A stretch of 64,000 nt of DNA from Acidimicrobiaceae bacterium. Lineage in GTDB: Bacteria; Actinomycetota; Acidimicrobiia; Acidimicrobiales; RAAP-2. The notes under the pieces are model-generated. The model had not been told where the DNA came from. It did no database searches and worked only from the letters and a program-made list of their open reading frames with translations. The position numbers and the translations under genes were made by a program. The stretch is taken from contig PMOI01000020.1 of assembly GCA_003162475.1 (NCBI GenBank), forward strand, positions 1-64,000, written 5' to 3'. Shown piece after piece: positions 33,420 through 41,648 of the stretch; the stretch's first letter is position 1, and each line of letters opens with the position of its first letter.

Positions 33420-34348
33420 GAACCCATCTCCTGCACCGCGGGATCGAGCAAGTCCGTCAGCCAGTCACCCGCCAGGTTGAACGCCAACACGGTCAAGATC
33501 AACGCAACACCAGGCGCCACGAGGAGCCACGGCGCACTTTGGAAGTACTGCTGGCCCTCAGAGATCATTTCGCCCCACGACGCTTGGGGCAGGGGCACCC
33601 CAATGCCGAGGAAGGAGAGTGACGCTTCAATGAGGATTGACGTGGCAACGCCGAGCGTGCCGTACACGATGATCGTGGGGATGAGGTGCGGAATGATGTG
33701 TTTGCGAATGATTTTGATATGACCAACCCCAAGGGTGCGCGCCGCGTTGACGAATTCGCGTTCTTTTATCGACAGAACCTGACCTCGCACGACGCGCGCG
33801 AGGTACGTCCAGTACGCAAACGCGATGACGAGCACGACGTTGCGGGTGCTCGGTCCGGTCACCGCGATCAGCGCGACGCAGAACAGCAGGATCGGAAACG
33901 ACAGGACCATGTCGGTGAAGCGCATGAGAATCGATTCGGTCACGCCGCCGACGTAGCCCGCCACGGTGCCGATGACCACGCCAATCAGTGAAGCCAAGCC
34001 GGTGGCGACGACACCCACGAGGAGCGACACCCGCGCACCGAAGATGAGCCGCGAGAGAACATCGCGTCCACTGGCGTCCGTACCGAGCAAGAAGTGTCCG
34101 TTCGGTGCCACAGGCGCTCCCACGAACGAGAGGCCATTGGAGAACTGGCGCAGCGGATCGTAGGGGGCAATGAGTGGCGCGAAGACTGCGACCACCGTCA
34201 AGAGCAGTATGAACGCAAACGAGCACAGCGCGACGGGATCGTGCAACAGACTGCGCCCGGCACGGCGCCAAAAATTCGGCTGGCTCAGCACCGTTGTCTC
34301 GCTCGCACTGAAAGCGACGGTCAGTTCGTTCTCTGGGAGGTTGATCAC
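33416..34348 (-). CDS. ABC transporter permease, DppC/OppC type
   Basis: The second permease, 310 residues, has the N-terminal cytoplasmic extension, the periplasmic GTDASGRDVLSRL motif typical of DppC proteins, and the coupling loop REFVNAARTLGVGHIKIIRKHI. Five to six further membrane helices follow. Start and stop overlap the genes on either side by four bases, so stoichiometric production is expected. Confidence 0.92.
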   Translation of the reverse strand: MINLPENELTVAFSASETTVLSQPNFWRRAGRSLLHDPVALCSFAFILLLTVVAVFAPLIAPYDPLRQFSNGLSFVGAPVAPNGHFLLGTDASGRDVLSRLIFGARVSLLVGVVATGLASLIGVVIGTVAGYVGGVTESILMRFTDMVLSFPILLFCVALIAVTGPSTRNVVLVIAFAYWTYLARVVRGQVLSIKEREFVNAARTLGVGHIKIIRKHIIPHLIPTIIVYGTLGVATSILIEASLSFLGIGVPLPQASWGEMISEGQQYFQSAPWLLVAPGVALILTVLAFNLAGDWLTDLLDPAVQEMGS

Positions 34349-35352
34349 GCCGTCACCTCAGTTTTCGGCGTTTTCTCGCGTCCCCACTGCACGACGTGAC
34401 AGGCCACCTTTTGCGCGTCACCGATGGTCAGAAGTTCTGGTCGCTCAGTCCGGCATGTCTCAACGGCTTCGGGACAACGCGGGTGGAAGGGACAGCCCGA
34501 AGGTGGATTGCCGGGGTCGGGCGGCTCACCACTCAATTTCAGGCGCCGCTCGCCACGTCTGGTGACGCTGGGCACCGCGGCGATGAGCGCCCTCGTGTAG
34601 GGATGCTGAGGGTTTGAGAAGACTTCCTCACTCGTCCCGTATTCAACAATTCGTCCGACGTACATGATGGCCACGTGGTCGGCCATGAAACGAAGGGTCG
34701 AGAGATCGTGTGAGATGAAGAGGTAACCGACACCGGTGTCGTGCTGGATGTCTTTGAGTAGGTTCAGCACCTGCGCACGGATGGACACGTCGAGCGCCGC
34801 GACAGCTTCGTCACAGATGATGATCTCGGGATTCACCGCGAGCGCGCGCGCGATCGAAACTCGTTGTCGTTGGCCGCCCGAAAGTTGATTGGGGTGGCGT
34901 TGGGCGATCGTTGCGGGAAGTTTTACGCGCTCGAGGAGTTGCGCCACTTGCGCGGCGTGTTCGGTCTTGGGTAGACCGCGTACGGAGAGTGCCTCGCCGA
35001 TCGCGTCGCTCACGGACATGCGTGGATCGAGCGAATCGTAGGGATCTTGATAGACCATCTGCATCCGGCGTCGGAAACGCTTCAGTCGTTGACCCTTGAG
35101 GTTGGTGACCGGCGCGCCGCCGAGAGAAACAGTGCCGCCGGTGGGTCGCGTGAGCTGGACGAGCGCGCGCGCGACGCTGCTCTTACCCGAGCCCGACTCG
35201 CCAGCGATGCCGAGCGTCTCACCAGGCTGGAGCGTAAACGACACGTTGTCTACTGCCTTGATCGATCGTGACGCCCCGAACACTCGACGGACTCGGAAAT
35301 GGACCTTGAGACCATCGACCACTAACGGCGCTGCGGTAACCGGTGTCGTCAT
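34345..35352 (-). CDS. ABC transporter ATP-binding protein, DppF/OppF type
   Basis: Walker A GESGSGKSS, signature LSGGQRQRVSIA and Walker B IIICDEAVAALD are present in 335 residues, and the C-terminal oligopeptide-transporter extension has the cysteine segment GCPFHPRCPEAVETC that in this family can bind an iron-sulfur cluster. ATG 35352 is chosen, since the frame open to 35523 runs into the preceding ATPase gene. It forms a heterodimer with the neighbouring DppD-type subunit. Confidence 0.92.
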   Translation of the reverse strand: MTTPVTAAPLVVDGLKVHFRVRRVFGASRSIKAVDNVSFTLQPGETLGIAGESGSGKSSVARALVQLTRPTGGTVSLGGAPVTNLKGQRLKRFRRRMQMVYQDPYDSLDPRMSVSDAIGEALSVRGLPKTEHAAQVAQLLERVKLPATIAQRHPNQLSGGQRQRVSIARALAVNPEIIICDEAVAALDVSIRAQVLNLLKDIQHDTGVGYLFISHDLSTLRFMADHVAIMYVGRIVEYGTSEEVFSNPQHPYTRALIAAVPSVTRRGERRLKLSGEPPDPGNPPSGCPFHPRCPEAVETCRTERPELLTIGDAQKVACHVVQWGREKTPKTEVTA

Positions 35353-35359
35353 CGGTGCA

Positions 35360-36388
35360 TCACTGACTTCGAACGGACGGCCACAGGGCGTCGCCCGCGG
35401 CGTGACAGGCCACGTCATGGAAGGGATCGTCGAGTTGACGAAGTTCGGGATTGATTTCACTACAGATCGCTTGGGCCAGTGAGCACCGCGGCGCGAACGC
35501 ACAGCCCACGACGTCGACGCCACCAGCTGGAGGGCTGCCCGCGATTGACGAGAGACGCGCTGGAAGTTCTTCAGTCATGGAAGGTACTGACGTCAAGAGC
35601 GCTCTCGTGTAGGGGTGGAGTGGCCCGTCCAGGATGTCTTGCGTTGGTCCAGACTCGACGATCTTTCCCGAGTACATGACCAGAATCTCTTCACAGAAGT
35701 TTGCGACGACTCCCAGATCGTGGCTAATCAGCAGGACCGCGCTGTTGTGCTCTTGCGACATCTTCTCCAAGAGGTCGAGAACCTGCGCCTGGATCGTGAC
35801 GTCGAGCGCCGTCGTTGGTTCGTCGGCGATGAGGAGTCGAGGATTGCAGCTGATGGCGATCGCCAAGGCGACGCGCTGGCGCATGCCACCGGACAGCACA
35901 CTCGGAAACTGGCGCATCGTGCGCTTCGGATTGGGTATGCCCACCGCGTTCAAGAGTTCCACCGCACGTCGACGAGCATCCGCTCGTGAGGCGTTGCGAT
36001 GGTGACGGAGCATCTCGCAGATCTGCACGCCAATGCGTACCAGCGGGTTGAGACTCGACAGTGGGTCTTGCGTGATCATCGCCACGCTCGTCCCACGCCA
36101 CTTCTTCGCCGATGCCACTGTGGCGAGCGTCAAATCGTCGCCGACGTGGATCTCCCCGGCACTGATCTTTCCGGGCGCCGGGATCAACTGCATGATGGCA
36201 CGGGCAGTGAGCGACTTACCCGAGCCCGACTCCCCTACGAGCCCCACCCTCTGTCCGGCCTTCACCGAGAAGGAGATGGAGCGGATGACTTCTCCGCTTC
36301 CACTCCGACTCGGGAAGGCAACTGACAGATTGTCGACTACCACCACTGCGTCGTTCAACAAAGCAAGCTCAACGTGATCTGTTGGCAC
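35360..36388 (-). CDS. ABC transporter ATP-binding protein, DppD/OppD type
   Basis: The 342-residue subunit has Walker A GESGSGKSL, signature LSGGMRQRVALA, Walker B LLIADEPTTALD and the C-terminal extension with GCAFAPRCSLAQAIC. It precedes the DppF-type gene by seven bases. The five transporter genes are complete and apparently intact, in the order binding protein, ATPase D, ATPase F, permease C, permease B, which differs from the classical dppABCDF order. Confidence 0.92.
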   Translation of the reverse strand: MPTDHVELALLNDAVVVVDNLSVAFPSRSGSGEVIRSISFSVKAGQRVGLVGESGSGKSLTARAIMQLIPAPGKISAGEIHVGDDLTLATVASAKKWRGTSVAMITQDPLSSLNPLVRIGVQICEMLRHHRNASRADARRRAVELLNAVGIPNPKRTMRQFPSVLSGGMRQRVALAIAISCNPRLLIADEPTTALDVTIQAQVLDLLEKMSQEHNSAVLLISHDLGVVANFCEEILVMYSGKIVESGPTQDILDGPLHPYTRALLTSVPSMTEELPARLSSIAGSPPAGGVDVVGCAFAPRCSLAQAICSEINPELRQLDDPFHDVACHAAGDALWPSVRSQ

Positions 36389-36428
36389 GATTGTCGACGC
36401 GGGAAGTAGTCCGGGTGGTGACCATTGG

Positions 36429-38051
36429 TTACTTGGAGGTGTTCTTCAGCCAGTAGTGGTCAATGACGTAGTCCCAAATCGGGTTCTGGACGAAGTTGCC
36501 GATATTCGATCCGGACAGGCCGGTTCGTACGCCGAAGTACAGCGGCACGACCGGGTTGTCAGCGAGCAACTTCTTCGCTGCCGCGGCGTAGTCCGCTGCT
36601 GCCTTGGACGGGTTCGCGAGTCCCTGGGTGACGAGACTGTCAACTCCCTTGTTGCAGTAGAACGAGTAGTTCTGACCACCAGGAATGTCGGCAGCGCACG
36701 AGGTGAGTGCGTTGAAGAAGTCACTCGCGTCGGGGAAGTCCGCAATCCAGAAGGTAAGCGTCATCGGAGCCTTACCCGGTGTGGCGGCCAACGTGAAGAA
36801 CGTGCTCTGTTGAATCGGGTGCACTGTCAGTTTGATGCCGACCGCTGCCAATTGCTGCTGAAGAGCGGTGTCTAAGTTGGTCCACGGTTGGGTGTTCCAG
36901 CTGTACATACTCGTGCTGAAACCATGGGGATAGCCGGCCTGCTTGAGAAGCGACTTCGCCTTCTTCACGTTGAGTGGGTTGGTGAGATCCGCTTTCGTGT
37001 AGCCAGTGACGCCCGGTGGGATGAATCCCGTCGCGGGCGTGCCCTGACCGTTCACGTACTTCAGGAGTGACGTTCGGTTGATTGCGTACGACACGGCTTC
37101 ACGAACGAGTGCGTTATTGAACGGCTTCATCTTGGTGTTGAGTGTCAGGTAGTACGTATCCAGACCCTGGGACTGCACCAACTCCTTCTTCATGGTCGGG
37201 CTGTTCTTCACGCTCAAGTACGAAGAGTTCGGCAGTGCGTCACCCATGAGGTCGAGTTGACCCTTTTCAAGTTCCAACAACTGCACCTGAGGGCTGACGC
37301 CCAACTTCTCGTTCACGCCGTCGGTGTAGGGAAGCTTCGGGTCCCAGTAGTGGGGGTTGCGCTTCAAAACGATGGCCTGACCAGGCGTGTAACTCACGAA
37401 TTCGTACGGTCCTGAACCCAGAGGGTTTTGGGCCTGCTGGGCCCCGGTCCCGGTGGGAATCACTGAGGCGTGGGGCATCGCCAACACGTAGACGAACGCC
37501 GCGTCGGGCTGGGTGAGTGTGATCTGTAGGGAGTCGGTCGACACGGGCTTAATGCCCGAGACGTAACCCGTGGGCGCCTTCTCGTAGGCCGTGCAACCCG
37601 CCACCACCGTCCAGAAACCTACGACCGGTGACTTCGTTGCGGGATTACAGATGCGAGAGAACGTGTAGGCGAAGTCAGCGGCAGTCACTGGCGTGCCGTT
37701 CGAGAACTCCATCCCTTGGCGAATGGCAATCGTGTAGACCAGCTTGTTCGCCGAGATCTTGGGCATGCTCGACGCGGCCTGGGGATACAACGTGGTGTTG
37801 CCCGGCTCGTAGTCGTAGAGACGGTTGAACATCATCTCCATGTTGACCCAACACGTCGCGTCGTAACAGACTTGAGGGTCGAACGTCGTGGGATCTGATT
37901 GGAACGCGGTTTGCAAGATGCCACCGCGTGTGGATTTTTGGCTAGCCGCCGACGATGAAGCTGCGCTCAGGCTCACGCCCATCGCTCCAACGAGGCACAA
38001 CGCACTAATGCAGGCGATGAATCTCTTAACCCGCCCTTGAACAAATCTCAT
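36429..38051 (-). CDS. ABC transporter solute-binding protein, family 5 (peptide/nickel type)
   Basis: A 540-residue extracytoplasmic binding protein with a Sec signal peptide (MRFVQGRVKRFIACISALCL, cleavage near residue 36). There is no good lipobox, so membrane anchoring is not obvious. The family 5 signature is seen in TFDPQ, NPLGSGPYEFVSYTPGQ and the later YAINRTSLLKYV. ATG 38051 has AGGGGAG upstream and follows a predicted promoter and palindrome. Ligand type cannot be read from sequence; a peptide-like or opine-like solute is inferred from the operon. Confidence 0.9.
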   Translation of the reverse strand: MRFVQGRVKRFIACISALCLVGAMGVSLSAASSSAASQKSTRGGILQTAFQSDPTTFDPQVCYDATCWVNMEMMFNRLYDYEPGNTTLYPQAASSMPKISANKLVYTIAIRQGMEFSNGTPVTAADFAYTFSRICNPATKSPVVGFWTVVAGCTAYEKAPTGYVSGIKPVSTDSLQITLTQPDAAFVYVLAMPHASVIPTGTGAQQAQNPLGSGPYEFVSYTPGQAIVLKRNPHYWDPKLPYTDGVNEKLGVSPQVQLLELEKGQLDLMGDALPNSSYLSVKNSPTMKKELVQSQGLDTYYLTLNTKMKPFNNALVREAVSYAINRTSLLKYVNGQGTPATGFIPPGVTGYTKADLTNPLNVKKAKSLLKQAGYPHGFSTSMYSWNTQPWTNLDTALQQQLAAVGIKLTVHPIQQSTFFTLAATPGKAPMTLTFWIADFPDASDFFNALTSCAADIPGGQNYSFYCNKGVDSLVTQGLANPSKAAADYAAAAKKLLADNPVVPLYFGVRTGLSGSNIGNFVQNPIWDYVIDHYWLKNTSK

Positions 38052-38063
38052 GAACTCCCCTTT

Positions 38064-38087
38064 TTGTCGATTGTGGACAATCGACAA
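38064..38087. promoter_or_regulatory. Palindromic putative operator of the ABC transporter operon
   Basis: Arms TTGTCGATTGT and ACAATCGACAA form a perfect 11-bp inverted repeat around GG. It lies between the predicted -10 and the ribosome binding site of the binding-protein gene, covering the likely transcription start. A related half (TCGATTGT) occurs at 32418-32425, upstream of the Gfo/Idh gene. The FCD-type GntR of the same operon is the obvious candidate ligand. Confidence 0.65.
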
Positions 38088-38091
38088 CAGG

Positions 38092-38118
38092 TTTATCAGA
38101 TATTCATCTCTATTTCAA
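38092..38118 (-). promoter_or_regulatory. Predicted promoter of the ABC transporter operon
   Basis: On the minus strand TTGAAA (38113-38118) and GATAAA (38092-38097) are separated by 15 bases. The spacing is short by two bases, so the call is tentative. The palindrome at 38064-38087 begins about four bases downstream of the -10. Confidence 0.4.
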
Positions 38119-38159
38119 ACGCAGGGTGACGGGAATCTGAAATGTTCGTATTTTGGAAA

Positions 38160-39185
38160 TCAGTAGCCCGTGACTGGGTTGTAGAGATTTCTAAAGGGCA
38201 ATCCCCCACGCCAGTTCCCGAAGTTCTCAAGGAACAACTCAACGAGCGAGGCATTCTCCGTCTGCACCGTGGACGCCGAGTGAGGAGAGATGATGACGTT
38301 GTCCAGGTCCCACATCGGGTCGTCAGTGGGCAACGGCTCTTGCTCAAACACGTCAAGACAAGCACCGCCGATCGTGCGATTCGACAACGCCAGGTAGAAC
38401 GCGTCCTGGTCGATGAGTTGACCCCTCGAGATGTTGATCACCACAGATTCCGAGTGCATGAGTTCCAGTTGCCTGGCGCCGATCATTCCCTGCGTCTCGG
38501 TCGTAAGGGCGCTGCAAAGGACCAGAAAGTCCACCTCGGGAAGAACACTATCCAATTGCGTTCGGTCAATGACCCTCGTGAGACCATCGATATCGTAGGT
38601 TTGCTGCGATCGTCCGAGCCCGATGACGTGCACACCCATCGCCGTGAACTCACGCACGACTTCGCGTCCTACACCGCCAAGACCCACGACGAGCGCACGC
38701 ATTCCCTTGAGCTGGCGCGTCGTGTATCGCTGCCAATGATGCTCCCGCTTCCTCTCCATGAGGTTAGGTATCCCCTTGACGAAGTAGAGCGCGCCAAAAA
38801 GCGCGAACTCGGCGAGTGGCGCGGCGTGAATGCCGCCAGCCGTCGTCACGGAGAGAGGGCTCTGATCGAGCTTCGTACGCTGCATGAAGGAACCAATGCC
38901 AGCACTCGTTGCCTGCACCCACTTTAAATTCGGACACCTTTCGGGCATGGAGGCGGGGTCATTCCAGTCGAAATCGAACAAGACGTCCGCGAGCGCCACC
39001 GTCGAACGCCACTCGTCCATCTGTTGTGGCGAGAGATCGCGAGCTGGGGCGGAGTGATCACACGCGTAGCGAGGCACCGGCAGAAGATCGGGGCGATAGT
39101 GAACGCGAATCTCGTCGGAAAACGATTCGATCCTCTTCACGAGTTCCGGCTCTAGATACGAACCAATCACGATATTGACGGTCAC
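38160..39185 (-). CDS. D-2-hydroxyacid dehydrogenase
   Basis: A 341-residue NAD-dependent dehydrogenase. The Rossmann motif is VVGLGGVGREVV, the substrate-binding Arg lies in NISRGQLID, the catalytic Glu in LDVFEQEPLP and the catalytic His in IISPHSAS. GTG 39185 is chosen because GAGAGGG stands about six bases upstream; the frame open to 39335 overlaps the RidA gene. It follows RidA by 16 bases. It could reduce or oxidise the 2-oxo acid made by the locus' aminotransferase, but the exact substrate is open. Confidence 0.88.
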   Translation of the reverse strand: MTVNIVIGSYLEPELVKRIESFSDEIRVHYRPDLLPVPRYACDHSAPARDLSPQQMDEWRSTVALADVLFDFDWNDPASMPERCPNLKWVQATSAGIGSFMQRTKLDQSPLSVTTAGGIHAAPLAEFALFGALYFVKGIPNLMERKREHHWQRYTTRQLKGMRALVVGLGGVGREVVREFTAMGVHVIGLGRSQQTYDIDGLTRVIDRTQLDSVLPEVDFLVLCSALTTETQGMIGARQLELMHSESVVINISRGQLIDQDAFYLALSNRTIGGACLDVFEQEPLPTDDPMWDLDNVIISPHSASTVQTENASLVELFLENFGNWRGGLPFRNLYNPVTGY

Positions 39186-39201
39186 TACGTCCCTCTCATT
39201 A

Positions 39202-39582
39202 TTAGATCGCCACGATGGCGTCAATCTCCACGAGATACCCGCGAAGTCCCGCACGAACGGTAGTTCGAACGGGAAACGGTGCATCGAAATACTCGCGGTA
39301 CACCGCGTCGAGTTCGTGGACTGCTTCGAGATCATCGAGATACACGTTGACTTTCACGGCGTTCGACAGTGACGTGCCGCCCGCGAGTGCGACGGCCGAA
39401 AGATTCTCTAAGGTCTGGCGTGCTTGCTCAATGAAGGTGATCGCCACGTCACCCGTCTTCGGATTCCTCGGCACTTGCCCGGCTATAAAGAGAAGATCAC
39501 CGACGATGATTCCCTGTGAGTAGGAAAATGCCGGACTCGGAGCATCGTCAGTTCGTACTTCACGTCGTTTTGGTTGCGGCAC
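39202..39582 (-). CDS. RidA family enamine/imine deaminase
   Basis: A 126-residue YjgF/YER057c/UK114 protein. The conserved FIAGQVPRNPKTGD and the substrate-binding Arg106 in FPVRTTVRAGL are present; RidA-type enzymes hydrolyse reactive enamines and imines released by PLP enzymes. The GTG start is supported by a TAACTT box six bases upstream. It probably shares a transcript with the dehydrogenase. Its presence beside amino acid catabolic genes is common. Confidence 0.9.
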   Translation of the reverse strand: MPQPKRREVRTDDAPSPAFSYSQGIIVGDLLFIAGQVPRNPKTGDVAITFIEQARQTLENLSAVALAGGTSLSNAVKVNVYLDDLEAVHELDAVYREYFDAPFPVRTTVRAGLRGYLVEIDAIVAI

Positions 39583-40017
39583 GGAATGAAGTTAGCAGCC
39601 ACACGTTGAAGGTAGTGAGCATACTAAGACGTCAGCAACAAACTTTTGAGTACTCGAAATGTACTTTTGTGCCTCAAAGTACGTCACTCGCGGTGTCCTA
39701 CAACAGCAAAACTCGTGGACAGCCTCGATCCGTATTCGGTTAGTCCCCCGGATGAGTTCGAACTCTTCCGACCGGGTATTTTCGATCAGATACAGATTCC
39801 AGTCGTGCCACACTCCTTTGTTCCGCTCTCGCCATTCCCACTGGTCAGAGCCCTCTTCTGATGAAACTTTTCGGACAGGAAGTTTCTCAGCGTTCCGGCC
39901 AGCGTGTTGTTGGTTGATGGAGTCAATAATCTTCCCGCTTCGCCTTCGCGCGAATCTTCAGGTGAACGTTTTGGTTTCACTGCCTCGACGCGTTTCACCT
40001 GATTCAATTGGAACGAA
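39583..40017. other. Gap without a confident gene, less GC-rich than its flanks
   Basis: About 435 bases between the divergent RidA and methyltransferase genes look richer in A and T than the neighbouring genes. On the minus strand one frame stays open from about 39963 to 39592 and contains a protein-like stretch (GVWHDWNLYLIENTRSEEF) but has no ATG and odd codon use, so it may be a decayed gene. The RidA promoter box lies at 39589-39594. Nothing else is supported. Confidence 0.4.
39589..39594 (-). promoter_or_regulatory. -10 box (TAACTT) of the RidA gene, leaderless start
   Basis: TAACTT on the minus strand ends six bases before the GTG at 39582, matching the leaderless arrangement seen elsewhere in the window. 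Confidence 0.5.
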
Positions 40018-40860
40018 ATGACATTCGAACAGCCACATCGTGATGACACGGATCCCCACGTGGCTCACGACGTCACGTATCTTCGCAACAGCCAGTACGG
40101 AACCCTCGACAAGTTGAACGCTCGAATAGTCCTCCATTCCAAGTATGCAACGTCGCACGTTAGTTGGTTCGATTGGCTTCACTCACTGATTGAGTGGAGC
40201 TCGTGGGACGACGTTTTAGAGGTCGGAAGTGGGACCGGCGTCTTCTGGACGGCGCTGCCCGCTTCCTTGCATAAAAACTTTCGACTTGTCCTGAGTGACC
40301 TCTCGCCAGCGATGGTTGAGGCCTCATTGAAGCAAGCTCGTCAACGGCTGAACAACGTGACGGGCGTCGAGGCCAACGTTCAGGACTTACCCTTCGAAAA
40401 CGCTTCTTTCGACTTGGTGATCGCCAATCAGATGCTGTACCACGCACCCGACCCGAGGGTTGCACTCGCCGAGATTCGTCGAGTTCTACGCCCCGGCGGA
40501 ACCCTCTTCGCCTCGACCATCGGTCCCGAGCACTTGCGCGAACTTTTCGAGATAGAAGCGGTCGTCTTTGGAGTCACACGCAACGCTGCACTCTCGGACG
40601 TCTTTGGCTCGGTCAGTGGGCGCACGCTGTTAGAGCAAGGCTTCGAGGTCGTTGAATGGCACCAATTCGATGACGAGTTGCGGTGCACGGACGTGGAGGA
40701 CGTGATGGCCTACCTGACGACAACTCCTCCAAGTGAGGGCGCCACGTCAGAGCAGCTTCGTCAGTTGCGCGCCGAGGTCGAGTACCGAGTGCGAAAAGGT
40801 GACGGAACCCTGTACGTGACGAAAGACACCGGCGTATTCCTCGCTCGGCGCCCGCGCTAG
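40018..40860 (+). CDS. Class I SAM-dependent methyltransferase
   Basis: A 280-residue enzyme with the SAM-binding motif LEVGSGTGVFW, the acidic loop LVLSDLSPAMVEAS, LPFENASFDLVIANQMLYH (motifs II and III region) and RRVLRPGGTLFAST, all of the UbiE/Methyltransf_11 type. A short C-terminal region may shape the acceptor site. The acceptor is unknown. It is divergent from the RidA gene across a 435-base gap and convergent with the PaiB-like gene. Confidence 0.85.
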   Translation: MTFEQPHRDDTDPHVAHDVTYLRNSQYGTLDKLNARIVLHSKYATSHVSWFDWLHSLIEWSSWDDVLEVGSGTGVFWTALPASLHKNFRLVLSDLSPAMVEASLKQARQRLNNVTGVEANVQDLPFENASFDLVIANQMLYHAPDPRVALAEIRRVLRPGGTLFASTIGPEHLRELFEIEAVVFGVTRNAALSDVFGSVSGRTLLEQGFEVVEWHQFDDELRCTDVEDVMAYLTTTPPSEGATSEQLRQLRAEVEYRVRKGDGTLYVTKDTGVFLARRPR

Positions 40861-40881
40861 CGCCCTACGTCGCGAGAAGTG

Positions 40882-41499
40882 TCATTCGAGTGTGCTCATT
40901 CGAAGGGCGACGTTTCTCTCGCTGAGTGTCCCCTCTGCGAAGTGATCTCGAACGCTGATCTGATCTTCTTCCGGACGATTCTGGGACAACTTAGCTTTGC
41001 CCTCTATCGAGACGACGTCGATCTCTATGCCTACGACTGCCGTCAACTGCCCTTGTCGGTACTTTTCGTCCAAGTCGTCAACGCGCCATTCGGGGTCACG
41101 TCCCCGTTCGAACTGCTGCGTGACGGCTCGAACCTGGTTCAACTTCCACTCGGGTTCTTCGTGGAGTCGCAGTCGACCGCGAACTTCCGCCGCGACGTAG
41201 TTCCAGGTCGGTACGACACCAGGATTCTCGAGTCTGCTCGGGTAGTACGACGGGCTCACGTAGGCACTCGCGGCCAAAAAGAGTGCGAGTACCTCGTCAC
41301 CAGTCTTCACCGTTTTCCACCACGGGTTGGCCTTGGCGAGGTGCGACGTTAACGTTCGACGATCATTGCTCACGATCACCGGCACAAAGACACTCGCCAG
41401 GCCCTGTGGTGTCGCGATGACGAGCGCTCCCGCGCCCGCGTCCCTCACGATCATCCAGGCAGCGTCGTCGTCAACCGCGTGCTTGGGAGGTACGTACAC
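40882..41499 (-). CDS. PaiB-like FMN-binding protein
   Basis: A 205-residue split-barrel flavoprotein of the PaiB/FMN_bind_2 family. MYVPPKHAV at the start, TLTSHLAKANPWWK and the closing GKAKLSQNRPEEDQ are the family hallmarks. PaiB of Bacillus was named as a negative regulator of sporulation and protease genes, but the family's biochemical role is mostly unclear. A CACAAT sequence six bases before the GTG is a weak promoter match. Confidence 0.85.
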   Translation of the reverse strand: MYVPPKHAVDDDAAWMIVRDAGAGALVIATPQGLASVFVPVIVSNDRRTLTSHLAKANPWWKTVKTGDEVLALFLAASAYVSPSYYPSRLENPGVVPTWNYVAAEVRGRLRLHEEPEWKLNQVRAVTQQFERGRDPEWRVDDLDEKYRQGQLTAVVGIEIDVVSIEGKAKLSQNRPEEDQISVRDHFAEGTLSERNVALRMSTLE

Positions 41500-41648
41500 G
41501 TGCCCATTGTGACACGAAGAACCTCTGATCTCACCGTGTCGCGCGACAACGCGGCTCGACTCTCAGGATTGGGCACGCCTGTTGCCCTTGCGCCACCAAC
41601 TAGAAGGGAGTCCTCGACGGCGCAGCCAGCACCTCCGCGGCCGAGCAC

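Noticed and set aside
39659..40021. 120-codon plus-strand frame before the methyltransferase gene
   Set aside because: Ser/Arg-rich composition with no motif or ribosome binding site; it overlaps the methyltransferase start.
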